From Candidatus Saccharimonadota bacterium (GTDB lineage: Bacteria > Patescibacteriota > Saccharimonadia > Saccharimonadales > VXPC01): a stretch of 43,020 nucleotides of DNA. Below, piece by piece: positions 7,774-16,684 of the stretch (position 1 is its first letter; each line of letters begins with the position of its first letter). The position numbers and the translations under genes were made by a program. Under the pieces are notes generated by a model. That model was not told the origin of the DNA and ran no database searches. It worked only from the letters and a program-made list of their open reading frames with translations. The DNA is taken from assembly GCA_009839685.1 (NCBI GenBank), contig VXPC01000040.1, forward strand, positions 1 through 43,020, written 5' to 3'.

Positions 7774-10700
7774 CTATCCGTTTGCTTCGACGCTTCGGCG
7801 CCGGAAGAAGATAATAATCAGAGCGAGGGGGAAGACCAACCCCAGCAACAACAGCGACCAGCCGTTGAAACCGTCGGCCGAATCGTCACCGGCCAGTTCC
7901 GTCAACCGCGTTTCGATCTTCGGTAATTCGTCCTTGGGTTCAGGTACCTCTGGTATTTCACCGACATTTAACACTTCCTCGACATCTGCCACCGGTGGCG
8001 CGTCGGCTTGCAGGGGAGCGATGATCGTCGAATCCTGGTAGTTGGTGTTGCCGGCGGCGTCTTGGACTTCAAAACATATCTTGCTGCCGGCCTGCGTAAG
8101 GGTGAGGATCGTTCCTTCTTGGTAAGCTTGCGAGTTGACCATCTCGATCAGGCTGCAGTCGGCGCTGATGCTGATAGTGGAGTAACGCCACCGCGTTTGG
8201 CCGGCGTCATCGTCCACGGCCGATATCTGGTTGCCGTTGGCGGTGATAATTATACCCGGGGCGGTCCGGTCAATGCCGGTGACCGTGGTCGTGGCGGCGT
8301 AAGCCGTATTGCCGTTATCGTCGGCGACACTGAAGCAGATTTGCAGGCCGTTGAAGTTCTCGCTGTCCAAGGTGACCGTTTGGCCGCTGTCGTAGATATT
8401 GATTCCGCTGCCCATCAGGTCGCTGTCGCAGTCATCTTCCGCCGGGTCGAAAGCCTTCCAGCGCCAGCTGTTCTCATCGGTGTCGCTGGAGTCGCTCATG
8501 GCGCTGACGGTCCTGGTTCTGGCGGGGTCGGTGTTGTCGGGGTCGGTAACGATAATGTTCGGCGGCGTAGTGTCGGTGCGCTGGCGCGGCCGGGGCCTGG
8601 TCAGTATCTGGGAGGGGTGATAGGCGGTATTGCCGAGTTCGTCGGTGGCCGTGAAGCAGAAGCGCGATCCGTAGAATTCTTCCTCGATGGTGATGTTATC
8701 ACCGTCGGCGTAGGTGCTGGTGCCGCTACCCAAAGCCGTCGCGTCGCAGTCCTCCTCGGCCCCGATCAGCTTGTAAATCAGGCTGCTGCTGTCAATGGCG
8801 CTCTCGTCTTTGACGTTGACGGTCAAGGTGTTGCCGGAAACCCTGGTCGTAATGACCGGCGGGCTGGAATCTATGTTGGTAATCAGGGCCGAGACGGCTC
8901 CGCCCCGATCCTTGCTATTGGAGCGATCCCATAAGTCTTGTTCGGCGCGTCGGGATCTGACGCAGAGGTAATGACCGTTATGCTCGTCGGTCAGGGTTAT
9001 ATCGTCGCCTTCACGGTAGGGCGTGCCGTCTTTCTGGCCCTTAGGCAGGAAATCACCCAGGCGGCAGCGGATATCAGCGGGCCGGTTGGCCGTGTTGTCA
9101 TTCAGCTGCTCAGGAGTGATGAAGTAGTAGTCCCAGTTGTTATCATTGCCGGCGTAATCATCGACGGCGCTGATCTTCTTGCTTGTTTCCAAGGTGGAGA
9201 AGTCGGGTTGGGTCAGGGTGACGGTCGGTTTGCGGCCGTCTATTTTGATATCCCGCGGCTGGTCGTTGTCGTCAACGATGACGATGCCCGTCAGATCCAG
9301 GATCGCGTCATTGCCGTCGGCGTCTTTGATAGAGTTGCCTGACTTGACTACGATCTCCAAGACTTCCAAGCTGTTGGTGAAATCATCCGCTTGGGTGAAG
9401 TAGCTAAAAGCTAGCAAACCATTGTCGTAATCTTGAAACCTGCCCGACTTGAGTTCGTTCAGGCTGCCGAAGTCGTGGCTGGTCTGCGAGTTCATGCGCA
9501 GGTAAATCGATCTCCCGCCGCCGGTAACGACGACGGCTTCGTCGAAATGGACTTTGACTATCAGCTCCCGGCCGGCGCCGAACAGATTAGTTAGCGAGTT
9601 GCTGACCGTTATTTTCTTGATTCTCGGGCTGCCGGCGATTTGGCTGGACATGCCGTAACCGGTGTTGTCTTGGTCATCGACCGACCTAAAACAGTAATAT
9701 TTGTTCGCTTCAGAACTGGTATCAGTGGTGTCAATCGTCAAATCGGCGTCTTCCGTGTAGGTGGTGGCGGAAGAGAAGTCGACCGAAGAGTCGCAAGTAT
9801 CATCATCCACGACGACGTACGACCACGTGTTAGCTTCGTCGTCATCATCCGATGCCGACAGGGTAGTTGTTGTCATGGTGGTTGTCAGCGTCGGGGCGGT
9901 GCGGTCGATGCCGTCCACGTCGTAAGCCTTGTAGTTTTCCAAGCTCGTGTCTCCGTTGTTGACCGACCGGAAGCAGATCTGCCGGCCGTTGTGCGCCTCT
10001 TCCAGGCGGATCGAAACACCTTCCGCGTAACTGTAAGGGGAGCTGAAGTCGGTCGTGTTGTCGCAGGCGTCATCTTGGCTTTGCCAAACGTACGACAGGG
10101 TGCTCTCGCCGCTGGCCAAGCTGTCGGTTACGATAATGCTCTGGTCGCTGCCCTCCGTAATCGTAATGGTCGGGGTGCTGCTGGCGTATTCCGTTATTTC
10201 CTGCTCGGCCGTCAGGGTCGCCGTGGCGTTATCGTCAAAGTCCTCCAAGTCATACATCGTGATTGAGTAGTCGTGCGGCGCGGCGGCGGTCGGGTCGGAG
10301 CTCAGGGGGAAGCTGCTGGTATCGAGTTGAAGCCGGAGGACGGTTTTGCCGTTCTCGTGTCCGACCGACACGAGCCTGCCGGTGGAAGACAAGGAGACGG
10401 TGGTCGCGTTCGTTTCGCCGTTCGGCGTTATTTCCAAACTGTCGACTTTGTTGCTCACCCAGCTTTCGTCAATGTCCGTGTCGTCCAGTTGCCTGACCTG
10501 CTCGTTGAAGTAAATGCTCAGGACGCCGTCCTCGCTGACGTTCAGGGCGGGGTCTTCCAGCCCCGGACCTGTCAGGTCGATGGCCCGGGAGGCGAAGTAT
10601 TCGGTATTAGTGCCGTCGTCAGCCTTGAAGCACAGGTGTTTGCCTTCTTTGTCGCTGCCCGGCGTTATGACATCGCCCTCGGTGTAGGCCGTCGGACTGC

Positions 10701-12237
10701 CGTTGAAGTCGCCGGCGTCGCAGTTTGCATCGTCAATGTAGACGTAATGCCAAGTCGTTCCGGCCTGGAAGGTGCTCCATTTCAGGAGGTTTATCGACCC
10801 CTGGGATCCGTCTTGGGTGACGGCAATCAAATCATCGTGCGTGTCGATTGCGTTGCCAAACCCACCGGCACGGTCGTTTTCGCTGCCGACCGGGGGTATG
10901 CCGGCGAGCAGTTCGTGTCCTTTGATGTCGGCAACTTTGCTCCAGCTGCCGGCCGATTCCTCAAAGACCATTAATGTTCCCTGATACTCTACGCTGGCCA
11001 CCAAAGTGGTGCTGTCAATGAAACCGACCGCTTGTCCGAAATAATCCAGATCCTCAAGTTCGACTTGGTATTCGCCCGAACCGGGAGTGGTGGTGTTGAA
11101 GTCTGAAATCACCAACTCTTCAGCCCAATCGTCGTTGGAGTCTTTGGCATACAGGTGGACGGCCCCGGGCCTTCTGGTGTAGCCCTCGCCGGAAACCCTG
11201 TTGGGGGCGTATTGTCCCGAAGCGCCGATAGCCAAGAGGTCTTCACCGCCGAAAGCGACCGAACCGCCGAAAGAAGCCTTGTCGGCAGCCACGGTTATGG
11301 TTTTTGTTTTATTCCACTGGGCCACCCCTTGGCTGCCGTCGCGCTCGTAGACATAGACGGCGGGGCAGGCGACGGATATGTATCTGGTAGTCGTGGTATC
11401 GTCTTCGTCCACGTCATTATCACCATCGGTGTCCTCATTGGCCGGTACGGTGTAGGTATTCCCGGAATCATATCTGGGGCAGTTGTTGTAGGTTGCGGAG
11501 GAGCTCGCCCCTATGGCCAGCACGCCGGCAGGGGAAAACCCGACGGACGATCCGAATTGGCCTTTCGGTTCGGTACCTCTAACGGTACTGACCAATGACC
11601 AGGTATTGCCGCTGCGCTGGAAAATGTAAACCGCTCCCCGATTGGTGCCGTCATCGGCCTCGTAGGTATCAGTCGTGCTAGTATCGTCATCAATAGTCGG
11701 ACCTTGCCAGCCCGGGGCGCCAACGGCCAGTAAATTATTGCCGTGGAACGCCAGCGATTCGCCGAACAGCAAGTCGTCCGCGTCTGCGGGAATCTCAGCG
11801 CTAGGTATTTCATAATTTGTCGTGCTGGCAGTCTCGTATGAGAAAGAGTAAGTTTCTTGCCATTCTCCGCTTGACTTCTCCAGAATCTGAACCGTCAGCA
11901 AGTCGTTCGAATCCTTAGTGCCGGCGGCTATGAGGTTCTCATTGGCGATAGCGACTGATTGGCCTATTTGATTCGGCTCCGAGCTGAAAACATCCCTGTG
12001 TATTTGCTCGAGCTCATTATTGGTGGCCAGGAATGTTTGCGAAGAATCCGATAACTCGCGTTCGACACTGATCTTGTAATTCAAGCCGTCTTCATCTGTG
12101 ATTTGTTGGCTGGCGCTGATGAATAAAGGGGAAATCATACCCACGAAGGCGAGGGCAATCACGGCAGCTACAAACTTAGGCCGGGCCCCATGGGCGGCTT
12201 CTAGTTCTAGACTGATAGTCCGGATAATTTTATCCAT
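7774..12237 (-). CDS. Giant surface protein: FG-GAP propeller plus seven Cys-pair modules
   Basis: This 1487-residue protein is predicted to be anchored at both ends: a hydrophobic segment at 22-42 and a C-terminal helix at 1460-1478 followed by R-R-R. Residues 85-490 contain six FG-GAP-type blades starting near 91, 158, 228, 323, 400 and 460 (for example F-G-E-S-L-A-F followed by L-L-A-V-G-A-P-G), as in integrin-alpha-like beta-propellers. Seven Cys-pair modules follow, with Cys at 506/536, 725/755, 815/849, 1058/1092, 1164/1194, 1270/1301 and 1361/1388, each with an aromatic strand before the first Cys and a C-F or C-V strand at the second. Ig-like stretches lie at about 555-700 and 870-1000. 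All 16 Cys can be paired (C253/C291 is the eighth pair). A Pro/Glu-rich stalk precedes the C-terminal helix. An adhesin role is inferred from architecture. Confidence 0.85.
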   Translation of the reverse strand: MDKIIRTISLELEAAHGARPKFVAAVIALAFVGMISPLFISASQQITDEDGLNYKISVERELSDSSQTFLATNNELEQIHRDVFSSEPNQIGQSVAIANENLIAAGTKDSNDLLTVQILEKSSGEWQETYSFSYETASTTNYEIPSAEIPADADDLLFGESLAFHGNNLLAVGAPGWQGPTIDDDTSTTDTYEADDGTNRGAVYIFQRSGNTWSLVSTVRGTEPKGQFGSSVGFSPAGVLAIGASSSATYNNCPRYDSGNTYTVPANEDTDGDNDVDEDDTTTTRYISVACPAVYVYERDGSQGVAQWNKTKTITVAADKASFGGSVAFGGEDLLAIGASGQYAPNRVSGEGYTRRPGAVHLYAKDSNDDWAEELVISDFNTTTPGSGEYQVELEDLDYFGQAVGFIDSTTLVASVEYQGTLMVFEESAGSWSKVADIKGHELLAGIPPVGSENDRAGGFGNAIDTHDDLIAVTQDGSQGSINLLKWSTFQAGTTWHYVYIDDANCDAGDFNGSPTAYTEGDVITPGSDKEGKHLCFKADDGTNTEYFASRAIDLTGPGLEDPALNVSEDGVLSIYFNEQVRQLDDTDIDESWVSNKVDSLEITPNGETNATTVSLSSTGRLVSVGHENGKTVLRLQLDTSSFPLSSDPTAAAPHDYSITMYDLEDFDDNATATLTAEQEITEYASSTPTITITEGSDQSIIVTDSLASGESTLSYVWQSQDDACDNTTDFSSPYSYAEGVSIRLEEAHNGRQICFRSVNNGDTSLENYKAYDVDGIDRTAPTLTTTMTTTTLSASDDDDEANTWSYVVVDDDTCDSSVDFSSATTYTEDADLTIDTTDTSSEANKYYCFRSVDDQDNTGYGMSSQIAGSPRIKKITVSNSLTNLFGAGRELIVKVHFDEAVVVTGGGRSIYLRMNSQTSHDFGSLNELKSGRFQDYDNGLLAFSYFTQADDFTNSLEVLEIVVKSGNSIKDADGNDAILDLTGIVIVDDNDQPRDIKIDGRKPTVTLTQPDFSTLETSKKISAVDDYAGNDNNWDYYFITPEQLNDNTANRPADIRCRLGDFLPKGQKDGTPYREGDDITLTDEHNGHYLCVRSRRAEQDLWDRSNSKDRGGAVSALITNIDSSPPVITTRVSGNTLTVNVKDESAIDSSSLIYKLIGAEEDCDATALGSGTSTYADGDNITIEEEFYGSRFCFTATDELGNTAYHPSQILTRPRPRQRTDTTPPNIIVTDPDNTDPARTRTVSAMSDSSDTDENSWRWKAFDPAEDDCDSDLMGSGINIYDSGQTVTLDSENFNGLQICFSVADDNGNTAYAATTTVTGIDRTAPGIIITANGNQISAVDDDAGQTRWRYSTISISADCSLIEMVNSQAYQEGTILTLTQAGSKICFEVQDAAGNTNYQDSTIIAPLQADAPPVADVEEVLNVGEIPEVPEPKDELPKIETRLTELAGDDSADGFNGWSLLLLGLVFPLALIIIFFRRRSVEANG

Positions 12238-12268
12238 ATACTTCTAAATTCTCAGATGCTCCATACAA
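12230..12268 (-). CDS. Possible 12-residue leader peptide
   Basis: On the minus strand a strong ribosome site GGAGGTGA (12283-12276) precedes TTG at 12268, which opens a 12-codon frame whose TAA lies inside the first codons of the giant surface gene (ATG at 12237). The main ATG itself has only a weak ribosome site and an in-frame stop just upstream. Translational coupling is plausible but the peptide is speculative. Confidence 0.25.
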   Translation of the reverse strand: MYGASENLEVYG

Positions 12269-12610
12269 CAGTAGTTCACCTCCGCTGCCTTCAGTAATTG
12301 TCGGCAGGATACAACTCATGTCAGCACTCAGACACGCCAGACTCTTTTAAATTTACTTTTTGTCCTTTAGACTCGTATACATTATAGTTGCTGCGGTGAA
12401 AATAAGCAAGAGCGCTTATTGACAAGATTGTGCGGTAAAAAGATTTACGAACGATTCGGACTGCCGAACAATTCTCAATCAGAGTCGATGGCGAGACTGT
12501 CAAACTTTTGAATACTTAATTTAATCAATTATATTGAATAACATCTGTTAAACAATCTAATCTACCCCCAACATAGTTTTTTGTTCTTAAATGATGTAGA
12601 GTCTAAGAAT
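12238..12610. other. A+T-rich divergent intergenic region
   Basis: This 373-base gap separates the giant surface gene (minus) from mutM (plus) and is clearly richer in A+T than its surroundings. It holds the minus-strand promoter and leader described separately. For mutM I see only a weak TAGAGT (12597-12602) eight bases before its ATG. A 60-codon minus-strand frame inside the gap does not look like a gene. Confidence 0.6.
12381..12409 (-). promoter_or_regulatory. Promoter of the giant surface protein
   Basis: On the minus strand TTGCTT (12409-12404), a 17-base spacer and TATAAT (12386-12381) form a strong sigma-70 promoter. The start would be near 12375, giving an unusually long leader (about 138 bases) that contains the leader-peptide candidate. 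The rpsF promoter at 28738-28766 uses the same two boxes and spacing. Confidence 0.6.
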
Positions 12611-13486
12611 ATGCCTGAATTGCCTGAAGTTGAAACAGTTGTGCTGGGCCTGCGAGAGCTCTTGCGAGGTCGTGTAGTTAAAAATATAACAACGGATTGG
12701 CCTAAGAGTCTCAGGGTTTCCGATTCAAGGATAAAAAGTGATATTTTGGGTCAAGAAATCACAGGGCTGAGGAGGGTTGGCAAGATGATTCTGATTGACC
12801 TACAGAATAATAACACCCTGGTGATCCACCTTAAAATGACAGGCCAGCTGGTTTACAAGAAGGTTAAAGACGGGGAGTCGGCGGAAGATTTCGGAGCGGG
12901 GCATCCTTCAGACAGTTTGATCTCCCGGCTGCCAGACAAGACCACCAGAGTTATTTTGACTCTGGATGGGCGAGCCGTTTTGTACTTTAACGATATGCGC
13001 AAATTCGGTTGGATAAAAGTTTTAAGCAGCGGTGAAATAGAAGAATCCAGCCTGATTAATCAGTTGGGGCCAGATTTATTGAAGATTGACAGTAAAGAAT
13101 TTATTCAAAGACTATCTAAGAGGGGCAAGAACATAAAATCCTGCCTGCTCGACCAAACCATTGTGTCGGGTTGCGGAAACATATACGCCGACGAATCTTT
13201 ATGGGCCAGCAAAATCCACCCGGGCATGCCGGCGTGTGAGCTGACTCACAAACAACTGGGCAACCTGCACCGCAACCTGCAGGATGTGCTGCGGTTCAGT
13301 ATCAAGCAAGGAGGCAGCAGCAGCAGAAATTATGTGAATGCCCTGGGTCTTAAGGGTAAATATCTGGATTTCGTCAACGTCTACCAGAAAGCGGGATCGC
13401 CTTGTGCTAGGTGCCAAACCCCGATTGAGCGTATAGTAGTGGCAAGCCGGGGCACGCATTTATGCCCTGTCTGCCAGAAAATATAG
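12611..13486 (+). CDS. mutM: Formamidopyrimidine-DNA glycosylase
   Basis: MutM/Fpg removes 8-oxoguanine and ring-opened purines and nicks the abasic site. The start is fixed at 12611 because the catalytic residue must be the Pro after the initiator Met (M-P-E-L-P-E-V-E). The 291-residue protein has the helix-two-turns-helix region (G-C-G-N-I-Y-A-D-E-S-L) and a complete C-terminal zinc finger (C-A-R-C ... C-P-V-C), unlike several other metal sites in this window. The gene is more A+T-rich in codon choice (many AAA, TTA, ATA) than its neighbours. It is followed after five bases by holA, so the two are probably co-transcribed. Confidence 0.96.
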   Translation: MPELPEVETVVLGLRELLRGRVVKNITTDWPKSLRVSDSRIKSDILGQEITGLRRVGKMILIDLQNNNTLVIHLKMTGQLVYKKVKDGESAEDFGAGHPSDSLISRLPDKTTRVILTLDGRAVLYFNDMRKFGWIKVLSSGEIEESSLINQLGPDLLKIDSKEFIQRLSKRGKNIKSCLLDQTIVSGCGNIYADESLWASKIHPGMPACELTHKQLGNLHRNLQDVLRFSIKQGGSSSRNYVNALGLKGKYLDFVNVYQKAGSPCARCQTPIERIVVASRGTHLCPVCQKI

Positions 13487-13491
13487 AGGCA

Positions 13492-14421
13492 ATGATCAAA
13501 ATTTTAAGCGGCGACGTTCAGAGGGTTAGGGGAAGGAGACGACTCCTTGTCAATGATTTTCTAACCGATAACGACCCGCTTTGCTTGGAAGATATCGACC
13601 TGGAAGACAGCCCTCTGGAAATAGCTGAAATTCTCAGTTCCTTGGCAACTACCTCCCTCTTCAATCCCCGCAAGATGGTAGTTTTGAGAAACTTGAGCCG
13701 CAGGGCTGACTTGAGGGAGAGGGTTGCGGATATCCTGGCCGGTGTCGCGGATGGCGTGTCGCTGGTTATTGTCGAGGGCAAGTTGGACAAGAAAACGAGT
13801 TTCGGCAAGTTTTTAAGCGGGCATCCCGCTCATCAGGAATACCGAGCTTATCAGGGTGCCGAACTGGAGAGTTGGCTGGTTGAGGTGGCGGCGGCCCGTC
13901 AGAGCCGGCTGAGCCGCTCGGCCGCCGCCTATTTGATTCAACAGGTCGGATCCGACTCTTTGGCCTTGGGTAACGAGATCCGTAAACTGAGCGTTTACCC
14001 GGAGATAACCAGAGAGCTGATCGACAGGCTGGTATTACCCGTTCCCAGCAGCCAGATATTCGATCTCTTGGACGCATTGATGAGGGGCGATTTGACTGCG
14101 GCCGTCAGGCTCTACGATGATCAGCGACAACAGAAGAACGAACCGTTGAGCATCTTGGGTATTTTTGTTTGGCAGCTGCGCATCCTGCTGGTGGCCAAAA
14201 AGGCCGGCGGCTCCAATATAGTCGCTGAATTCGGCATTAACCAGTTCGCGCTCAGGAAAGCCCAGGCGTTGGCGGCCAATATGAGCATGGCGCAACTGGG
14301 CCGCCTTATCGATTTGTGCCGACGGACGGACGAGAGGATCCGCCGCGAATTCATCAATCCCGACGAAGCCCTCCGCTACCTGATTTTCAGGGGCTGCTAT
14401 CTGAAGAGGGCAGCGGCTTAA
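13492..14421 (+). CDS. holA: DNA polymerase III subunit delta
   Basis: The delta subunit opens the sliding clamp as part of the clamp loader. The 309-residue protein has the expected pattern: an N-terminal AAA+-like domain (M-I-K-I-L-S-G-D ... R-K-M-V-V-L-R-N near 62), a middle domain with L-I-Q-Q-V-G-S-D-S-L-A-L-G-N-E-I-R-K-L, and a C-terminal helical domain with I-F-D-L-L-D-A-L and L-S-I-L-G-I-F-V-W-Q-L-R-I-L-L. The first residues lack the Walker A of ATPase subunits, as expected for delta. The start at 13492 follows AGAGG and the mutM stop; an earlier ATG inside mutM gives a non-conserved extension. Its TAA shares four bases (TTAA) with the stop of convergent rpsT. Confidence 0.88.
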   Translation: MIKILSGDVQRVRGRRRLLVNDFLTDNDPLCLEDIDLEDSPLEIAEILSSLATTSLFNPRKMVVLRNLSRRADLRERVADILAGVADGVSLVIVEGKLDKKTSFGKFLSGHPAHQEYRAYQGAELESWLVEVAAARQSRLSRSAAAYLIQQVGSDSLALGNEIRKLSVYPEITRELIDRLVLPVPSSQIFDLLDALMRGDLTAAVRLYDDQRQQKNEPLSILGIFVWQLRILLVAKKAGGSNIVAEFGINQFALRKAQALAANMSMAQLGRLIDLCRRTDERIRREFINPDEALRYLIFRGCYLKRAAA

Positions 14422-14693
14422 TTTTTCTTGCCGGCGGCCTGCTTGGCCATCTTCGCGACGCGCGATTTGCGTCTGGCCACCTTGTTCTTGTGGAACAGGT
14501 TCTTCTTGCTGGCCCTGTCGAGCAAGCTGTTGAGCTTGGTCTGGGCGTTGGCGACTTCCGTTTTCTTGCCGCCGCTCAGCTTTTCTTCAAATACTTGGGA
14601 AGCGGATCTTATATCGCGCTTCAGGCGGCTGTTACTGGCCGTTTTCTTGGCCGTCTGGCGGACCCGTTTCTTTGATGATTTTATGACTGGCAT
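14418..14693 (-). CDS. rpsT: Ribosomal protein S20
   Basis: S20 binds 16S rRNA early in 30S assembly. The 91-residue, strongly basic protein has the usual K-S-S-K-K-R start and the central K-x-x-L-H-K-N-K-A-x-R-x-K-S-R-like segment (N-L-F-H-K-N-K-V-A-R-R-K-S-R), close to the family length of about 88. A -10-like TAGAAT on the minus strand (14736-14731) lies 37 bases upstream and no Shine-Dalgarno is visible. Tail-to-tail with holA, sharing four bases at the stop codons. Location next to holA is common in bacteria. Confidence 0.94.
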   Translation of the reverse strand: MPVIKSSKKRVRQTAKKTASNSRLKRDIRSASQVFEEKLSGGKKTEVANAQTKLNSLLDRASKKNLFHKNKVARRKSRVAKMAKQAAGKKN

Positions 14694-14860
14694 GGTCTGT
14701 TCATTGAGTTATCAGGTGATTCAGCTGACCATTCTAACCCAAACGACTGATTTTTAAAACACCCAAAATGCCTTTGCGCCGGTTTCTCCGCGACCCCTGA
14801 AAACCCCGTCTGACCGTCCACCCCCGGCAGGTATCAGGAAGCGGCTGGGCAAAACTGGAC

Positions 14861-14890
14861 TTGCAAAAAACAAATTGCTTGTGGTATTTT
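14861..14890 (+). promoter_or_regulatory. Candidate promoter of the DHH-like gene
   Basis: TTGCAA (14861-14866), an 18-base spacer and TATTTT (14885-14890). The transcript would carry AGGAG and AAGGGG stretches before the ATG at 14975. The rest of the 14694-14974 gap holds the divergent rpsT promoter and nothing else I recognise. Confidence 0.35.
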
Positions 14891-14974
14891 TTAACTAAAT
14901 CGCAAGAGGCTCGATGCGGCAGAAAGGGTTCCGCGCCGGCCTTTTAGGAGAAAAATAAAGGGGTTTTAAAAACA

Positions 14975-16582
14975 ATGAAAGACAAAGTTACGCAGCAGGA
15001 GTTGGTTGATAAGATCAAAGCGGCCGACAACATCCTGATCATGACCAGCGCCCAGGCCAAGGTGGATCAGTTGGCAACCTGCATCGGTTTGTTCAGGATT
15101 CTGCGCGATATGGACAAGAATCCGGCCTTGGTTTACAGCAAAGATGTCCCCGGAGCGATTAATTTCCTGGAGCCGGAGAAGGCCATTCAGGCCGACGCCG
15201 AATCCCTGCGCGATTTCATCATCAGCTTCGACCGCAAGAAAGTTGACAAATTCCGCTACAACCAAGAAGGGGATCAGTACAATATTTTGCTGACGCCCTC
15301 CAGGCTGGAAGTTATCACCGAAAGCGACATGAAGTACCGCAAGGGCGATTTCAACATCGATTTCATCCTGGCGGTGGGAGTCGACAGCCAGTCGGCCGTC
15401 GACCCGGCCGTTAGCGAACATAAGCAACTGATGGACGAACTGCCCCTTGTTAACCTGGTTGCTGGCAAGAAAAGCAGCAGCTGGGAAGTCTCCTGCTGGC
15501 AGGACGAAGACAGCCCGGCCGTCGCCGAGATGGCCTACGAGTTAGGCAAGGCTCTGGGCGCTGACAGCTTCAGCAAGCAGGTAGCCAACTCCCTGCTGAC
15601 CGGCATCATAGATCAGACCGAGCGCTACAAGACGAAGCAGACTAAATCCCGGACGATGCATGTGTCCGCCGACTTGTTGGAAATGGGAGCCGATTTGCAG
15701 ATGATTAATGAGAATCTGTCCAAGGCCGGCGTCACCCCGGTAGCTTTGCCGGAAGAAGAAACCAAGGAAATCATTGAAGACGCCTTGGGCGAGGCCGGCG
15801 AATACGATACCAAGCTGATTAAGAACCGGAAGAAAAAAGCCGGCTCAGGCAACCAGCGCCAATACATGAGGCAAGGCGATGTCGCCGAATCCGGTATTTC
15901 TTACGGGGAGAAGGCTGCCAGCAAGAAAGATCAGGAACAAGAATACAAACTGGACAAATTGAACATTGACGAGGAAGGTAATCTGAGGATTGTTTCCGAA
16001 GAAGAAGGAGGGGGCGCCGGAGAAACTGACGCGCCAGACCAAAAGACAGCCCCGGCTATGGCCGCCGCTGAGCAGGCGCAACCGCCGGCCGCTTCCGACG
16101 GCCAGGCTCAGCAGGCGCCATCCATGGCTGCTTCAGCCGCCGCCCCAGCCGCTACTCCAGCTATGCCGCACCCCGCTTTGAATGCGCCTGCCGCAGCCGA
16201 TTCATCTCCTGCGCCCCATCCGGCCTTGGGCGCAGCCGCCGCTCCCGCCATGGCCGCCCAACCCCAAGCTCAAGCGCCCTCCATCAGTGAGATAGTCGAC
16301 AAGACCGCTGCCGCCCCCGGGGCTCCGGCCGTGCCCGGTTTGAACGAGAAAGTGGCCGCCATGTCGCCCGTGAACCCCAGCAGTGCCAGCAGCTACATAG
16401 ATTCGCTGGCAGGCAGTTCGGCCGCCGCCCCCGGGGCTCCGGCCGCTCCGGCTGCCAATCCCGATCAGGCCATGACGGTCGACAGCTATCTGGCTCAGCA
16501 GCAGGCTCCGGCCGCCGACCAATCGGCAGCCGGCGGTTCTTACGCTCCACCCTCGGCGCCGCCCTTGGCTTCAATGAGCTAG
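14975..16582 (+). CDS. DHH-fold phosphoesterase-like protein, active site eroded
   Basis: The first about 300 residues resemble the DHH/RecJ-like fold of NrnA-type phosphoesterases: I-L-I-M-T-S-A-Q near residue 20, a long helix with an alternating hydrophobic pattern, and strands such as D-F-I-L-A-V-G-V-D-S. In active members the first motif contains D-x-D and the third D-H-H; here they read A-K-V-D-Q-L-A-T and L-V-N-L-V-A-G, so catalysis is unlikely. Residues about 360-535 are a disordered Ala/Pro-rich tail with P-H-P-A-L twice and A-A-P-G-A-P twice; a 21-base direct repeat encodes the latter (16310-16330 and 16424-16444). The total of 535 residues is well above the about 320 of NrnA. A scaffold or nucleotide-sensing role is possible; function is unknown. 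Confidence 0.6.
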   Translation: MKDKVTQQELVDKIKAADNILIMTSAQAKVDQLATCIGLFRILRDMDKNPALVYSKDVPGAINFLEPEKAIQADAESLRDFIISFDRKKVDKFRYNQEGDQYNILLTPSRLEVITESDMKYRKGDFNIDFILAVGVDSQSAVDPAVSEHKQLMDELPLVNLVAGKKSSSWEVSCWQDEDSPAVAEMAYELGKALGADSFSKQVANSLLTGIIDQTERYKTKQTKSRTMHVSADLLEMGADLQMINENLSKAGVTPVALPEEETKEIIEDALGEAGEYDTKLIKNRKKKAGSGNQRQYMRQGDVAESGISYGEKAASKKDQEQEYKLDKLNIDEEGNLRIVSEEEGGGAGETDAPDQKTAPAMAAAEQAQPPAASDGQAQQAPSMAASAAAPAATPAMPHPALNAPAAADSSPAPHPALGAAAAPAMAAQPQAQAPSISEIVDKTAAAPGAPAVPGLNEKVAAMSPVNPSSASSYIDSLAGSSAAAPGAPAAPAANPDQAMTVDSYLAQQQAPAADQSAAGGSYAPPSAPPLASMS

Positions 16583-16607
16583 ATCGCCCTTTGGAATCTC
16601 TCGGGTC

Positions 16608-16636
16608 TTGACTGGTAACGCCGTTTTTGCTACACT
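16608..16636 (+). promoter_or_regulatory. Promoter of rpsO
   Basis: TTGACT (16608-16613), a 17-base spacer and TACACT (16631-16636). The start near 16643 gives a leader of about 42 bases before the rpsO ATG at 16685. Confidence 0.55.
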
Positions 16637-16684
16637 CTAGTGGAATCAACCCGCTCTTCCTTAATTCCATACGCAGATTATTTG

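Noticed and set aside
8008-8934. Plus-strand frame of 308 codons inside the giant surface gene
   Set aside because: The minus-strand translation has ordered Cys modules across the same bases; the plus translation is compositionally odd.
12321-12503. 60-codon minus-strand frame in the A+T-rich gap
   Set aside because: It starts upstream of the predicted RNA start of the giant surface gene and runs across the promoter.
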